DNA of 64,000 bases from Ostrinia nubilalis (GCF_963855985.1 NC_087117.1:6459001-6523000); one strand, 5' to 3'. Shown: positions 10,414 to 22,336, counted from the stretch's first letter. A program made the numbers and translations. The notes: generated by a model not told the origin, from the letters alone.

Positions 10414-12047
10414 CTACACTTGCGAGCAAAAGTATGGAATCACTTACATGAAGTTGTTTCCACGCGATCTTGTGTACTAACCAATTTTTTAGTAACAAAA
10501 AAAGTAGCACCATTTTAAAGATTAAACTTTTAACTTTAAATTGATACCAAATTCATTTAAATCACACCAGTATTTAAAAAGATATCCCGGCTGATGTGAA
10601 AAAGTAAGGAAAAAGGCATGTATCAACTGTTTGATACGTCGCGAGTTGCGGCCTATTTACCCCTCATAAAAGCAAGTGTTTTCGGATTTTTGCTTTCACA
10701 CGTTGATCCATACACATCTCCGCTTCTTTAGACACTTTATCTGAGATTCTACACCTTCAGAAGCAGCTTAAATCGTTGCACTATTGCAAGAAGGGCTCAG
10801 CCAGCGGGCTGTCGCACGTCAGCTCCACATAAGCCAGTCCTGGGTTTCGAAAGTTTTAAGACGCTTTCGGGATACCGGTGGCTTTATCTCGAGACCAAGT
10901 TCTGAACATTGCCGGTGCACATCGCAGAGGGAAAACCGTTTTTTCATGTCAACTTCTCTACGAAATCGTCATTTGACTGGTATCAACGTCCAGCAAGAGC
11001 TCAGAAATGTTCGTAGGATAGCTGCTAGCAAGTGGACAGTTCGTCTAAGATATAAACAATAGAATTTGACTCCAAAAAGGCCTGCCACAGGCTTGAAACT
11101 GACGGTAGGTCACCGATAAGCACGCTTTCAATTTGCTCCTACACATCTCGATGGGAAGTCGAGCAAGCCACCCCCATAAGCCAATGTTTTAGCGTACCAG
11201 CACTGCACAAATCGCTCCCCAGGCCGTCTATAGACCCGACACCTCTTCGACTGCTGCACTTCAAAAACAGTCTGCATTCATCGGAGAACAAAACTCGCCT
11301 CCATTACTCGCCTTCCGAAAGCGAGCTAATTGAAAGCGTGCTTGTCGGTGACCTGCCGTCAGTTTCCAGCCTGTGGCAGGCCTATTTGGAGTCAAATTTT
11401 ATTGCTCATATCTTAGACGAACTGTCCACTCGCTAACAGCTATCTTACGAACATTTCTGAGCTCTTGCTGGACGTCGGTACCAGTCAAATGACGATTTCA
11501 TAGAGAGGTTGACATGAAAAAACGGTCATCCCTCTGCGATGTGCACCGGTGCTGTTGAGAACTTGGTCTCGGGATAAAGCCACCAGTCTCCCAAAAGCGT
11601 CTTAAAACTTTCGAAACCCAGGATTGGCTTATGTGGAGCTGACGTGCGACAGCCCGCTGGCTGAGCCCTATTTGCAACAGTGCAACGATTTGTGCTGCAT
11701 CTGTAGGTGTAGAATCCCAGGTAAAGTGTCAAAAGAAGCCGAGATGTGTATGGATCAACGTGTGAACGCAAAAATCCGAAAACACGTGCTTTTATAGGGG
11801 GTAAATAGGCCGCAACTCGCGACGTATCAAACAGTTGGTACATGTCTTTTTTCTTACTTCTTCACATCAGCCGGGATATCTTTTTAAATACTGGTGTGAT
11901 TTAAATGAATTTGGTATCAATTTAAAGTTAAAAGTTTAATCTTTAAAATGGTGCTACTTTTTTTGTTACTAACAAATTCGTTAGTACACAAGATCGCGTG
12001 GAAACAACTTCATGTAAGTGATTCCATACTTTTGCTCGCGAGTGTAG
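10414..12047. mobile_element. Foldback FB3 built from a Tc1-like transposon
   Basis: Ends CTACACT(T/C)GCGAGCAAAAG and complement, next to TA dinucleotides; x pairs with about 22461-x. Arms of about 720 bp flank a spacer (11136-11327). Each arm carries the N-terminal part of a Tc1/mariner transposase: the left reads SQRAVARQLHISQSWVSKV (10784-11062, +), a paired helix-turn-helix, and the right has the frame-damaged mirror copy (11526-11843, -). The DDE catalytic half is absent, so the element cannot encode its own transposase. Confidence 0.85.
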
Positions 12048-12126
12048 ATAGGCAGATAAGCCTGAGCTAGACTGAGTGATTTTTAATCTACTTCATCGTC
12101 CGATTAGGTAAATACAACGAACTTTC

Positions 12127-12236
12127 CCCCGGGAAAAACTTGACCTTCACTGGTTGGGTTGTTGGCGGTCAAGCTGTAGATCCTGGCTACACAGGAGTTG
12201 CAGCGGTGGGGACGAGAGGTGGGAATAGTCCCGTTT
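12127..12236 (+). repeat. Dispersed repeat F1, copy 1
   Basis: Contains CCTTCACTGGTTGGGTT, GGCGGTCAAGCTGTAGATCC and GGAGTTGCAGCGGTGG. At least seven related copies occur here (15946, 16068, 19405, 22337, 29020, 29968, 41866). Class unknown. Confidence 0.65.
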
Positions 12237-12339
12237 AAAGGCTACGCAAACGGACACTATTTGGCACCGCCAAGGCACACCATCACAGGAAACCAAGATG
12301 TATGGTGTCAAGTGGAAGCCACTGGACACAAAAGTGTCT

Positions 12340-12720
12340 ACGTCTCATCATCATCATCATCATCATCCAGCGCTTCACTGCTACCTTTGTTGGTCCACCT
12401 TGTGGGTGGACATCACACGCTGCGTTTTTCGGTACGTGGCCTCCACTCCAGAACCTTGCTGTCAGTTCTACGTACTATGTGCCCTGCCCATTGCCACTTC
12501 AGCTTGCTAATCTGTCGCAATATCAGCGACTTTAGTTCGTTTACGGATCTCCTCATTTCTGATTCGATCTCGTAAAGAAACACCGAGCATAGCCCTTTCC
12601 ATAGCACGCTGTGCAACTTTGAGCTTCTGTATAAGGCCTATAGTGAGAGGCCGCGTTTCCGAACCATAAGTCATCACTGGTATCACACATTGTTTGTAGA
12701 CTTTCGTCTTCAGGCACTAG
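12340..12720 (-). mobile_element. RTE LINE 3' fragment (ATG-tail subfamily), antisense
   Basis: Reversed tail (CATCAT)n at 12343-12366, then the reversed coding end with GTCCACCTTGTGGGTGGAC. Runs farther 5' than most copies, to about 12720. The His-repeat ORF readable on the + strand here is the reversed tail. Confidence 0.75.
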
Positions 12721-12821
12721 GTATTTTGGATGAAAAGATGTTGCGTTTTCAAAAATTTCTAAAATTCCACACCTCATGAATATTATCCAACAAAAACATT
12801 TCTCTATTGAGAAACGCACAG

Positions 12822-12963
12822 TAACGCCCGTATTCACAATCATTACAATGGGGTCTCACAGTGCGCGTGGACGCACAGGGTGACACACGAACCAATCACA
12901 GAGCTCCATTCAACGCTGTGCGTTCGATTTGCTGCTATACTTAAGCAAGCATCGTTTGTGAAG
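12822..12963. mobile_element. MITE M1, copy 1
   Basis: TAACGCCCGTATTCACAA, GTGGACGCACAGGGTGACAC, CCAATCACAGAGCTC, then GCATCGTTTGTGAA. Right terminal bases are lost. Family of about 140 bp with at least seven copies or parts here. Confidence 0.75.
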
Positions 12964-13138
12964 TAGACAAAGGAAGTAGATCAGCCAATCCACGGTTAAA
13001 TGTTTACATTACAATATTTACAATGTCTGTTGCAGAAAGTGGGTTTTTAGTTATTTTCGACTATGAGATTTGCAGGCTCATTCAGTCATTAACTGTTTTT
13101 ACTCCGTTACTAAACACTGTATTGTAGGTACAGTTTTA

Positions 13139-13250
13139 CGCCCGTATTGACAAACGATGCTTGCTTAAGTGAAGCAGCATCGTCAACGGAACGCACGCAC
13201 AGCGTTTAATAGAGCTCTGTGATTAGTTCGTGTGTCATCCTGTGCGGGCA
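13139..13250. mobile_element. MITE M1, copy 2 (reversed, truncated)
   Basis: Starts ACGCCCGTATTGACAAACG and carries GAGCTCTGTGATTAG; breaks off into the TCTTCTCAGCACTGACCC family repeat at 13262-13325. Confidence 0.65.
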
Positions 13251-13532
13251 TGAGTTTCTGACGCTGCTTCTTCTCAGCACTGACCCATATTTGTCCCGAA
13301 GCAGTGCTAGGGTTAAAGTAAAATTGCAATTTGCAAAAAATGACATCTCTCTCATAAAAATCCACCAAGCACACACAGGTGAAATGTACGTAATTTGTGG
13401 CCAAAATTAAAAAAAGCAAAGTTACTCCGATTCTAAATTAGTAACCTAATATAGGAACAAGACATATGGAGCCATCTATAAATGATATTTAAAAAGTTGA
13501 ACACTTTTTATCCAGATACCCACAACATTTGA

Positions 13533-14281
13533 TTTATAGCCTGACCAGGAACATAAAAACCCTCGCCATGTTGCGGAAAACTAATGGTACTAATTTCTTT
13601 TAATGGCAACAGTAACTGAAAACTTCATTGACATGTCACCTTGCATGTCAGTCTATTGCTGTCAAAGTGTAAACAAACTTTATTTTAAATGTGCGCAATT
13701 GGTTTTATGAATTAAATTGCTAAAATATTTTTATAGTCGTGAAAGAAAAGTGGTTCACAATGTGTTAAAGTATTTGTCGAAGAGAAATACTAAGGGTTCG
13801 GACAATATTTTCATTGAATAATGTTTCCGACAAAGGTTGTCAAATTGACTGACATGTTTATCGTATAGTACAGTCCACTATTAAAATTAGCTGTGGTTTG
13901 TTTCAACTACCTATTTTAAAAAATTTGTCACTTTCTAAGTGTTGAATTTTATGGGATTGGGAAAGAAGTACCGAGTTTGAAGCGTTCATGAGCAGACATT
14001 GCAGTTGAATATTCAAGTTCTGAATTTGATTATTGATGAATAATAAAATAAATCTACTAGCTCGATTGATGGCTTCATTTAATTTATTTAAATCAGGTTA
14101 CCTATAATAATATTTTTTTGTTAATTTATGAAAATATCAAATTAGCCCGTAATCCTGAATCCTGATACATAAAGTTCGCCTATTAATTTAACACAGGTAC
14201 GACTGTACTCGGTGTTGCACTATCAAATGCAATTGACGCGCCTCTATGCCAGGGTTTTTATGTTCCTGGTCAGGCTATAAA
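13533..14281. mobile_element. Terminal-inverted-repeat element, 0.75 kb
   Basis: The end TTTATAGCCTGACCAGG, continuing AACATAAAAACCCT, is repeated inverted at 14245-14281. About 30 bp TIRs, no coding frame. 14282-15280 shows no recognisable feature. Confidence 0.7.
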
Positions 14282-15284
14282 CAGTTTTTCTTGTTGAGTA
14301 ATTTATTATAATTTTTAGCTCTTGTTTAACAACAACGTTTAACTTTTATTTAGTGGATATTTGGTATAAAACATATGGATTCTATACTTCCAGGTTAGTT
14401 TATTATTTCTGTATTACTAAACAGTCTACATTACTTACTATGTTATAGATATATAGGTTTGAATAGAAGTCTATATTTTAACAGTTTATTTTTTTTAAAC
14501 AGTGAAAAAGTTCATGATCAAGCGCGATCAACCCGTTTCTTTTTCATATTTCGAAAGAACATATCTATGGCTTTCATATGACACCAAAATTAGCTGCGTC
14601 AAACTGCGTCACCTAAACAAAATATTGCAAAACTGACAATTTTTATGAATTTTAAAAATACTCATAATATGTTTTCAGGCAGTTCCCAGAATAGCATTCC
14701 AATAGTATTCCCTATCCTTAAGATGTAATAAAACTTTTAAAAGAACCAAAAATAACTTCTGCATCGTAATTGTATTTTTAAAAATTTATCAAATTTTTAA
14801 CAAATTATTAGTAAGACTAAATACATCAATGAAAACATTTGTTACTTTTTCTTTTTAAATCACCTTTAAACTATTATTTTAGACAGACTACAGCAATATA
14901 TAGGCATAAACACACTTAACGTAATTTTGGCCAACTTTTGAGCAAATTTCACCTGTGTGAAGCAGTTTGCTTAGACATTCAATTAAGTATATCTACGTGA
15001 TAAAATAGTTGTTTAACAATCAATTACTTGAACTGTACTAATATAACTCTCCTTGACATACATTTATTGTCTTTTGCGCGAGCGCACATCAAGGCAATCA
15101 CCGTAGAACAATAACATACCTTAAGCAGTTGAAATAAGTGGTATTTTTCAACAAAAACGTATAGCCCGATGTGCCATCAAGGTACAATACAATGCAGGTA
15201 AGTTGACAATAGAAGTGTATATTGACATTGGAGTCGTCTAAGCAGAAAACATAGCCAAATTCTCGTAGCATAAAGAGTTCTACG

Positions 15285-15335
15285 CCCGTATTCATAAACG
15301 ATGCTTGCTTAAGTAAAGCAGCAAATCGAATGCAC
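15285..15335. mobile_element. MITE M1, partial copy
   Basis: CGCCCGTATTCATAAACGATG plus GCAGCAAATCGAATGCAC only. Confidence 0.5.
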
Positions 15336-15454
15336 ATGCATCTATAAAAGCGAAAGGTCACTGACTGACTCACTCATTACGCAATCTCAAAAACTACAAG
15401 TGCTAGGAGTCTCAAATACGGGATTTTGTAAAATTTAACCCCTAGGGCAGGGTT

Positions 15455-15675
15455 TCCCATTTTTTTTTTGCCAAGGAACCCTAATTGACTATACTTTTCC
15501 TAGCGGAACCCCCGTACTACTCCGCCCGCACGCCCTGCCCCTCCCTTTTGCGTAAACAAGTCGGTGCGAGCGAACAACGTCGGTCACGAAACGTGGCATA
15601 TTTTTTACGTAACCCTTGCGGCCTTTCCACGGAACCCCAGGGTTCCGCGGTCCACCAGTGGTTCCTATACAATGG
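15455..15675. mobile_element. GC-rich MITE-like repeat
   Basis: GGGTTTCCCATTTTTTTTT at the left and CCAGGGTTCCGCGG...CCAGTGGTTCC at the right, with GGAACCC recurring. Looks like a degraded CAGGG-type hAT MITE; no target duplication found. Confidence 0.4.
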
Positions 15676-15779
15676 CTTTATCTACACATGTATGGTGCTA
15701 ATTATTTTTTACGCGCGCAGTCATTATCAGCGGAAATTACGATAACATACTATGTGCGGAGTCAGACAGCATTTGTAAA

Positions 15780-15866
15780 TTAACGCGCGTATTCACAAAT
15801 ATTACTATGAGGTCTCACAGAGCGCGTGGACGCACTGGGTAACACACGAACCAATCACGCAAATCG
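15780..15866. mobile_element. MITE M1, left half
   Basis: GCGCGTATTCACAAATATTAC through CACGAACCAATCACG. Confidence 0.6.
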
Positions 15867-15945
15867 TATCTAATGTTACTTACACACATCTCCTCATTTC
15901 GAACTTCTCGTATGTCCTTCTGATTAATTTCGTTTAACTTTCCCC

Positions 15946-16139
15946 CGGGACAAACTTGACCTTCACTGGTTGGGTTATGGCGGTCAAGCTGGATCCTGGC
16001 TACACAGGAGTTGCAGCGGTGGGAACGAGAGGTGGGAATAGTCCCGTTTTCATTGGTGTGGTTTTTATTGGCGGTCAAGCCGTAGATCCTGGCTACACAG
16101 GAGTTGCAGCGGTGGGAACGAAAGGTGGGAATAGTCACG
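15946..16139 (+). repeat. Dispersed repeat F1, two copies in tandem
   Basis: 15946-16047 and 16068-16139 both carry GATCCTGGCTACACAGGAG and GAGGTGGGAATAGTC-like ends, direct orientation, about 120 bp apart. Confidence 0.65.
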
Positions 16140-16589
16140 TACACACATCGCCTCTAAGGTCATTGATCTGCCTTTGCCTGTAAAAAAGACGTATCTAGAT
16201 GTTTATGTTTGAAGTGAAAACCGGTTCCGAGGGATCTAAATAATGAGAAGTTACAAACATCTTATAAAGAAGCGCCTATAGCTTCTGTAAGTAAGTCAAG
16301 TCTTGTGGATCATAAAATATGACACTAATCTTTGCTTGATTGATTGATTGTGACTGAAAAAAGTCAAGTCATTTATTTTCTGCAAATAAGCTTTTTTTTG
16401 CTTTAAAAAGTGCTTTTACACGTCCCAAGTATTACTTTAATCCTATCACTGCTTCGGGACAATAAATGGGCCAGTGCTGAGAAGAAGCAGCGCAAGAAAC
16501 TCAGTCACTTGACCCTTGTCAGCCTCTTTTCAAGATTCTATAGAATAGGTGAAAAATGTTGATGATAATGATAGGTATGTACTCCAAAA

Positions 16590-16836
16590 CAAAGCGGTGG
16601 GCAGGGCACATAGTACGCAGAACTGACGGCTGATGGGGCAGCAAGGTTCTGGAATGGAGGCCGCGTACCGCAGCGTGGGACGTCCACCTACAAGGTGGAC
16701 CGACGACATCGTAATAGTAGCAGGGAAGCGCTGGACGGAAGCCGCTACAAATCGATCAACGTGGAAAGCATTGGGGGAAGCCTATGTTCAGCAGTGGACG
16801 TCCTATGGCTGAAATGATGATGATGATGATGAAGTG
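16590..16836 (+). mobile_element. RTE LINE 3' end (ATG tail)
   Basis: GGGCACATAGTACGCAG through GCCTATGTTCAGCAGTGG, stop, then ATGATGATGATGATGATG at 16813-16830. 16140-16589 has only the CTTCGGGACAATAAATGGGCC family repeat (16448-16530). Confidence 0.8.
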
Positions 16837-16855
16837 GTGGGCAATGAAAAATGGG

Positions 16856-17036
16856 AGGAAAGCCCTGCCATTTTTCAGTTTGGCAGTTCTGCGGGCTATG
16901 TCGGATATTTTCCTGAATCTCATTTCTGATTCGATCACGCAGATTAACTCCGAGTATAGTGCGCTCTATCACCCTTTCGGTGACCTTCAGCCTTCTTATG
17001 AGGCCCATAGTAAGCGACCACGTTTCAGATCCATCG
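16856..17036 (-). mobile_element. RTE LINE internal fragment, antisense
   Basis: Reverse strand encodes the RDRIRNE-type segment just upstream of the conserved 3' end; head-on to the previous copy. Confidence 0.65.
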
Positions 17037-17295
17037 TCGGTGTTTTTCTTCTTCTTTTCGTGTCGACAACAAACCTACACAGTGTCAGCCCAAAACTCCG
17101 CCACGAGGGTGGCGTTGTCAGCAGCACTCATCAAATCCTCCTGAGTGCAGTTGCTTGGGCACTCAGGGCACGACATCAGGTGCTTCATCGACTGGGGAAC
17201 AAAACCGCACCTGCACTCCATCGTCGGTGTTGGTAGCTTAGCATCCCCCAATGATTCTTCGCAACCCTTGCCCCACCGTTACCGTGGTCCAAAAT

Positions 17296-17500
17296 AGTGG
17301 GGCCGCCGGGGACTAGGGGCCGTTTTTTGTGTGCTCGGGCTGGAAGACGTATCGTGGGCAGGCCTCCTACTAGGTGGACCGACGATCTGGTAAAGGTCGC
17401 GGGAAGAGCCTGGATGCGGGCAGCGCAGGACCGTTCATTGTGGAAAATGGGGGAGGCCTTTGTCCAGCAGAGGACGTCATTTGGCTGAAACTGAACTGAA
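17296..17500 (+). mobile_element. RTE LINE 3' end (GAAC tail)
   Basis: GGAAGACGTATCGTGGGCAG through CATTTGGCTGAAAC, then AACTGAACGAACGAA. Confidence 0.8.
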
Positions 17501-17574
17501 CGAACGAATTCAATTAGTCTATACAAATAATGCTAATTTTGTTTAGTCGGGCGATTACTATCGGACATATGAGT

Positions 17575-17752
17575 TTGTTTCGGTGTTTCTTCTCAGCACT
17601 TGTTTGTCTCGAAGCGCTGGTAGGGCCCAAAAGATAAGGAGACATGTAAAGTGCCCCATAAGGGCTACCTTTTCTTTTTTATATTTGACGTTCATAAGTG
17701 CCACTTGTGGTCTAAACTGAATAAATAATTTTGATTTTGATTTTATGACCAT
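17575..17752 (+). mobile_element. LINE 3' UTR repeat
   Basis: TTCTTCTCAGCACTTG, GGCCCAAAAGATAAGGAGAC and GACGTTCATAAGTGCCAC recur reversed at 28266-28467. Ends in an A/T-rich GATTTTGATTTT tail. Confidence 0.6.
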
Positions 17753-18061
17753 GATACAAACAATAATTCAGCAAGCCATACCTCTTGCCTTCACCTTGGC
17801 GCATCACGAAGTCGCGTCATCGCCAATAAACGTGATATGAAGACTAATTGCAAAGATAATTACTAGCCAAATGTTTCCTCTTTCAATTTAACCTTCAGAA
17901 AGTTGCCAGGTGCCAGGTCAGTCACGGTGTGGCTGGTATATGATTTTTTCTCTTAATAAGGATTTGTCACACTGGATGCGGTCTACGGCCAGGTCAAAGT
18001 GCAGTCAAGGTCAGAATGCAGCCCGCATAATGTATGATTATAGGTAGGTACTTTAGGTATT

Positions 18062-18160
18062 TAGGGAGGTGCCTGGATGCAGGCGGTGCAGGACCGGTCT
18101 TTGTGGAAATCCTTGGGGAGGCCTTTGTCCAGCTGTGGACGTCTTTCGGCTGAAACGGCG
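18062..18160 (+). mobile_element. RTE LINE 3' fragment
   Basis: GGGAGGTGCCTGGATGCAG to GTCTTTCGGCTGAAACG. Confidence 0.7.
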
Positions 18161-18539
18161 ATAGGCACTTTGACCTGATCACAGACCGCATCCAGTGACT
18201 TTCTAAATAAAAATAAAACTTGATTTTTTCTAATCGGCGCGGCGGTCTTTGTGAGAATTGAGAAAATATGAGTTTGAAAACAAAATATGTTTTAATTATA
18301 TCACTCAGAAAATCAAGCGGGCTAAAGGAATCCTCCTTGACGCGATCGGCTCAAAAAAAATTAAAACACATTATAGCACACACAACACAGTACACACATT
18401 CATTAAATCGGTGATGTCCGTGCAGTAATCGCCTAAGAATCTGGTATTTATTTATTATGAGTAATGCATTGATTAATATTGATTACTCACTTGAGATCCA
18501 TTGACCTTAAATGATTGTTAGGGTTGGCAATAATTGGCA

Positions 18540-18735
18540 CTCATTCGTCACAACATAGTTATTACATGATGCGAAGTTGACCAAATGCGAATTTGTCATT
18601 GTGGACATTATATGGGAAGTGGTCTTTTAGCGAAGTTGACATTTTAAGAAGTTGTCACTTCGAGAAGTGGACATTTTGCGACCCGGTTGTCATTTTGAGA
18701 AGTTGTCATTACGAGCTGCAACGGTTTGCTAGCGT
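18540..18735. repeat. Degenerate GAAGTTGTCATTTTG-type short repeats
   Basis: Loose tandem of GAAGTTGACATTTT, GAAGTTGTCACTTC, GAAGTGGACATTTTG and GAAGTTGTCATTACG, spaced 15-25 bp. No coding sense; origin unknown. Confidence 0.4.
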
Positions 18736-18772
18736 TAAGAGTCGCATCTCAAACTAAAAAATCTAATTAACT

Positions 18773-18847
18773 AAGGTGGGAATCGAACCCACGACCTTTC
18801 GCTTGCCGGGCGGCTGTTTTCACCATGTAAGCTACTAAGACATTGGG
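18773..18847 (-). mobile_element. tRNA-like SINE head or tRNA pseudogene
   Basis: The reverse strand has an A-box-like TAGTAGCTTACATGG and a B box GGTTCGATTCC with a perfect 5-bp T stem (GTGGG/CCCAC). The anticodon arm pairs only over three bases (CGC/GCG), and no acceptor stem forms, so a functional tRNA is unlikely. Confidence 0.5.
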
Positions 18848-19566
18848 AGAACCCGTTCGCTTCCCACCTTAGGCAATTCGATTTTTTAAAGTTATTTAAA
18901 AAAAACATTCGTCACACGTTTTTTAAGTTTTATTCATTGAAAGACGAATTTACGTCATAAAGCACATAAAAGACATTAAATTAGCACAAAAATGTATGAA
19001 CTGTGACGAATTTACTCATTCTTTACATTGTGACGAATTGTCTGTTGCAAATGGACAAGAATCCGTCGGGTTAATATTTAAAAACTTTAAAAAATTGAGA
19101 TTCGAATCCACAATTATGATTTCATTAGCAAAAACATAACCCTCCTGGTGCTAAAAGTCGGGTAAAATCAGTGATTTCTTCGTCAACCGTGAAATGTGAT
19201 ACGTGCGTGTGAAACGTTTGCGTGATTGAAACGTTCCTGTATGGTTTAACAATACATAATCAATTTTTACTTTCTATCACTTGACAGAGTATAGAACCAC
19301 CACTCTTTCCGTGGATGTCGTAAGAGGCGACGCACAGTCTTCGTCAAATTGTTCGTGACACCCAAAGTTGCCAAAAAGTTCGCAACACGTCTTTGTTACA
19401 GTGGAATACGGGACTATTCCCACCTCTAGTTCCCACCGCTGCAACTCCTGTGTAGCCTGGATCTACAGCTCGACCGCCAATAACCCAACCAGTGAAGGTC
19501 AAGTTTGTCCAGGTGGAAAGTTAAACTGTCATTGGACCCGCAACGGAATTAATCAGAAGAACAAAG

Positions 19567-19626
19567 AAAAGTTGCAATCTTCATCCATCATTTGCTTCGA
19601 AATGATGGATGAAGATTGCAACTTTT
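19567..19626. repeat. Perfect 27-bp hairpin with 6-nt loop
   Basis: 19567-19593 is the exact reverse complement of 19600-19626; the loop is GCTTCG. It lies at the junction of F1 and the RTE fragment. Confidence 0.9.
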
Positions 19627-19639
19627 TGGCCGCTTTGGG

Positions 19640-19890
19640 TGCCCGACGGATTAGCAAGCGGCACATAGTACGCAGAACTGACGGCCGATGGGGCAGCAAG
19701 GTTCTAGAGTGGAGGCCACGTACCAGAAAACGCAGCGTGGGACGTCCACCCACAACGTGGACCAACAACCTGATAAAGGTAGCAGGGAAGCGCTGGACGC
19801 AGGCCGCTACCAATCGATCAACATGGAAAGCATTGGGGGAGGCCTATGTTCAGCAGTGGACGTCCTGCGGCTGAAATGATGATGGGTGTC
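19640..19890 (+). mobile_element. RTE LINE 3' end (ATG tail)
   Basis: Encodes the conserved end from [14 protein letters not shown] to VQQWTSCG and then stop, ATGATGATGG. Confidence 0.8.
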
Positions 19891-20486
19891 ACGAACCATG
19901 TGACGCTGACTGTACTAATATTTTCAATGCGTCAGATGATAACAACTGGGGTGTAGATAACTAGGTATTTCCCTGCGTGTAAACACTTGAGTCCGCGAAT
20001 CCATCCTGTGTTAAAAATAAATACTTCGCTTCCTCTTATAAATGAAACTACTTGAAATGCTTTTAACGTAATATTTTGATGCTTCATTCATTCCAAATAT
20101 GACCTTGACATATTTTTAAGATTCTGTGCCCGATGGGTGGATGACTGCTGTCTTTACTTGTGAACGTATTTGAACTCCACTCATTCTAAATTCGATTCGA
20201 CTCATTCTAATACTTTACCATAATATTTATTGTCCCGAAGCAGTGGTAGGGTTAATACTGAGACGTGTAAAAGTGATTTTTAAAAGCGTACTTTGGCTTT
20301 GTACCTATATTACTTTTTTTTTACTTTTAACTTGGGAATTACGGAACCCTGCACAGTGATTGGATGATTGTTGGCATCTGATATTATTGTTTCATTGTTT
20401 TCTTATCTTTTACTTTATTTTGTATCTTGTTTATTGTATAATAATATTTAATTATCTTTTCTGACAATTTTTTCTTTGTTTTCCAG

Positions 20487-20541
20487 GTACTCTAGCAAAC
20501 GGAGTCGCAAGAAAAATCACAAATCAAGTACTGTTAAGTAG
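20487..20541 (+). CDS. Candidate terminal exon of unknown gene
   Basis: A strong acceptor (polypyrimidine run ending TTTTCCAG at 20479-20486) precedes a short frame that reads YSSKRSRKKNHKSSTVK and stop in phase 2. It could be a 3' exon of UGDH reached from the donor at 9009 (then untranslated), the end of another + strand gene, or chance. No upstream coding exon with the right phase was found. Confidence 0.2.
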
Positions 20542-20758
20542 TTTTACTTAAAAATAGTATTATTAAGAGAATTTACTGTGTAAGATAGATAAGCTTAAAA
20601 CATAATCCAGTAATTTTTTATACTATTGTTCAATTAGAGAATAAGTAATTCAACATATTTTTTACAATCTGGCTTTAGGTCTGCGCTAGGGCATACAGAA
20701 ACAATTTAAAAACAATTTGATTTTATTGATCGTTGCCTATGTATCAACTTTCAGCATA

Positions 20759-20960
20759 GATCGTTTCATCCACTCGGACGCGCCCCACCAATTTTTAGTC
20801 TGTGTCGCGTGGGGTGCGGGGAGTTTGATCCGAGCAATCCGAGCATTATTGTAGTGTGTGTGTGCACTCATGCACACTCATGGATGATTTAGCGTGTACT
20901 GATAACACTCAAACATTAGCGGAAGAATGGTGGGGCGCGTCTTCGTGGATGAAACGATCT
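20759..20960. mobile_element. Palindromic MITE, TA-flanked
   Basis: AGATCGTTTCATCCAC and GACGCGCCCCACCA at the left return inverted at the right. Flanked by TA on both sides, as for mariner-type insertions. Confidence 0.75.
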
Positions 20961-21187
20961 ATTATTTGACTCTAGCACAATATGTAGTAATTTTTTGCCC
21001 ATTTATCGTCAAAAAAGCCAAGTGCAAAATGAAATACGATATCTTAATGAGTAGGTTATTTAAAAAAACACAGCATAGCAGTTTAGTATGATAATAATCG
21101 ATTATGGATTAGCTACGATAATAAAAGTATAATACGGTGACGTATTTAGTCCAAGATAATACCTACTTAAATTCTCAAAAAGAAAGA

Positions 21188-21500
21188 GAGAAACCTGCCA
21201 AGTGCGAGTCGGACGTCGGGCGAAGGGTACCGTATGACAATTTTGTTGTTGTATAAGAGCCCTCCTAATTTATTTTATTTAAATTCAATTATTTCTTTTT
21301 AAAGTGGGTATATCAAGCGTCTACCTGTAGCCGTTATTAATATCGAGCTAAAAACGGCAGAATAGCCACGTTTGTTGTATGGGAGCCCCCCTTAAATTTT
21401 AACTTTATTATATTTTTAGTATTTGTTGTTATAGCGGCAACAGAAACACATCATCTGTGAAAATTTCAACTGTGTAGCTATCACGGTTAATGCGATACAG
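21188..21500 (+). mobile_element. Lepidopteran dispersed repeat (AAGTGCGAGTCGGAC type)
   Basis: CCTGCCAAGTGCGAGTCGG, GGGCGAAGGGTACCGTA and TGGGAGCCCCCC followed by GTGTAGCTATCACGG are hallmarks of a common lepidopteran repeat. Boundaries are approximate. Confidence 0.45.
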
Positions 21501-21799
21501 CCTGGTGAGCTATATTGAGCAAAAAAATCCCTTTTAGCGTTCTGACAAATAATATTTTAACCATTCTTTTCTGTGGACTGTTTTGTTAATATCACGCATT
21601 AAACACGTTGTAGATAATAGATATCCTGTGATAGGGATTAGACATACATACGTTAATTAATCTATGAATTATATCTATTAAGATATTAATCAGTACATTA
21701 AATTAATTTGTTAAAATGGGTTATAGTGGATTTGCCACAGTTACGTCACGAAAAAAGATTGTGTGATTTCATCTAGCAATGGGATTTTTAGAATTAGCA

Positions 21800-22055
21800 A
21801 GCTGAAGTGGCAATGGGCACGGCACATAGTACGCAGAACTGACGGCCGATGGGGCAGCTATGTTCTGGAGTGGAGGCCGCGTACCGGAAAGCGCAGCGTA
21901 GGACGTCCACCCACAAGGTAGACCGACGACCTCATAAAGGTTGATGGCGCTGGATACAGGCCGCTACCAACCGGGCAATATTATGGAAATCATTGTGGAA
22001 CATAGGCCATGTTTAGCAATGTACGTCCTATGACTGAAATGATGATAAGGCATTT
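21800..22055 (+). mobile_element. RTE LINE 3' end (ATG tail), degraded
   Basis: GCACATAGTACGCAGAACTG to GTTTAGCAATGTACGTCC, stop, ATGATGATAAGG. Several substitutions and a small deletion. Confidence 0.75.
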
Positions 22056-22336
22056 TGTAAAGTGTGACGAATCGACTGTGTGGCGAATTGACAGTGACCC
22101 AAAATGTCCTACGTAAATAAATAAAAAATAATAAATATACTAAGCACAATTTCTAGTGAGCTCTTATCAGTGATTTACGCTCGATTTGTAAATTGTAAAT
22201 ACAACTCTTTAGTTCCGTACGAATAATAAGGATAATAATATGACGATTTGTTTTGGTTATTTTTTTTTTATTATAGCTCTATCATCGTCAGTTTCACCTG
22301 CAATGAATCAATCAATTGATATTGAACACTACGTTA

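Larger units (their letters stand above)
19342..19918. mobile_element. Outer TIR element O1 with F1 and RTE inside
   Basis: Left arm 19342-19400 (TCGTGACACCCAAAG...AACACGTCTTTGTTAC) and right end 19886-19912 (GGTGTCACGAACC...GACGCTGACTGTAC) match O1 arms at 31888, 32691 and 35602. Between them sit F1 (19405-19555, reversed) and an RTE 3' end (19640-19890). Confidence 0.55.

Noticed and set aside
12298..12510. ORF with a run of eight histidines
   Set aside because: Reversed (ATG)n tail of an RTE element.
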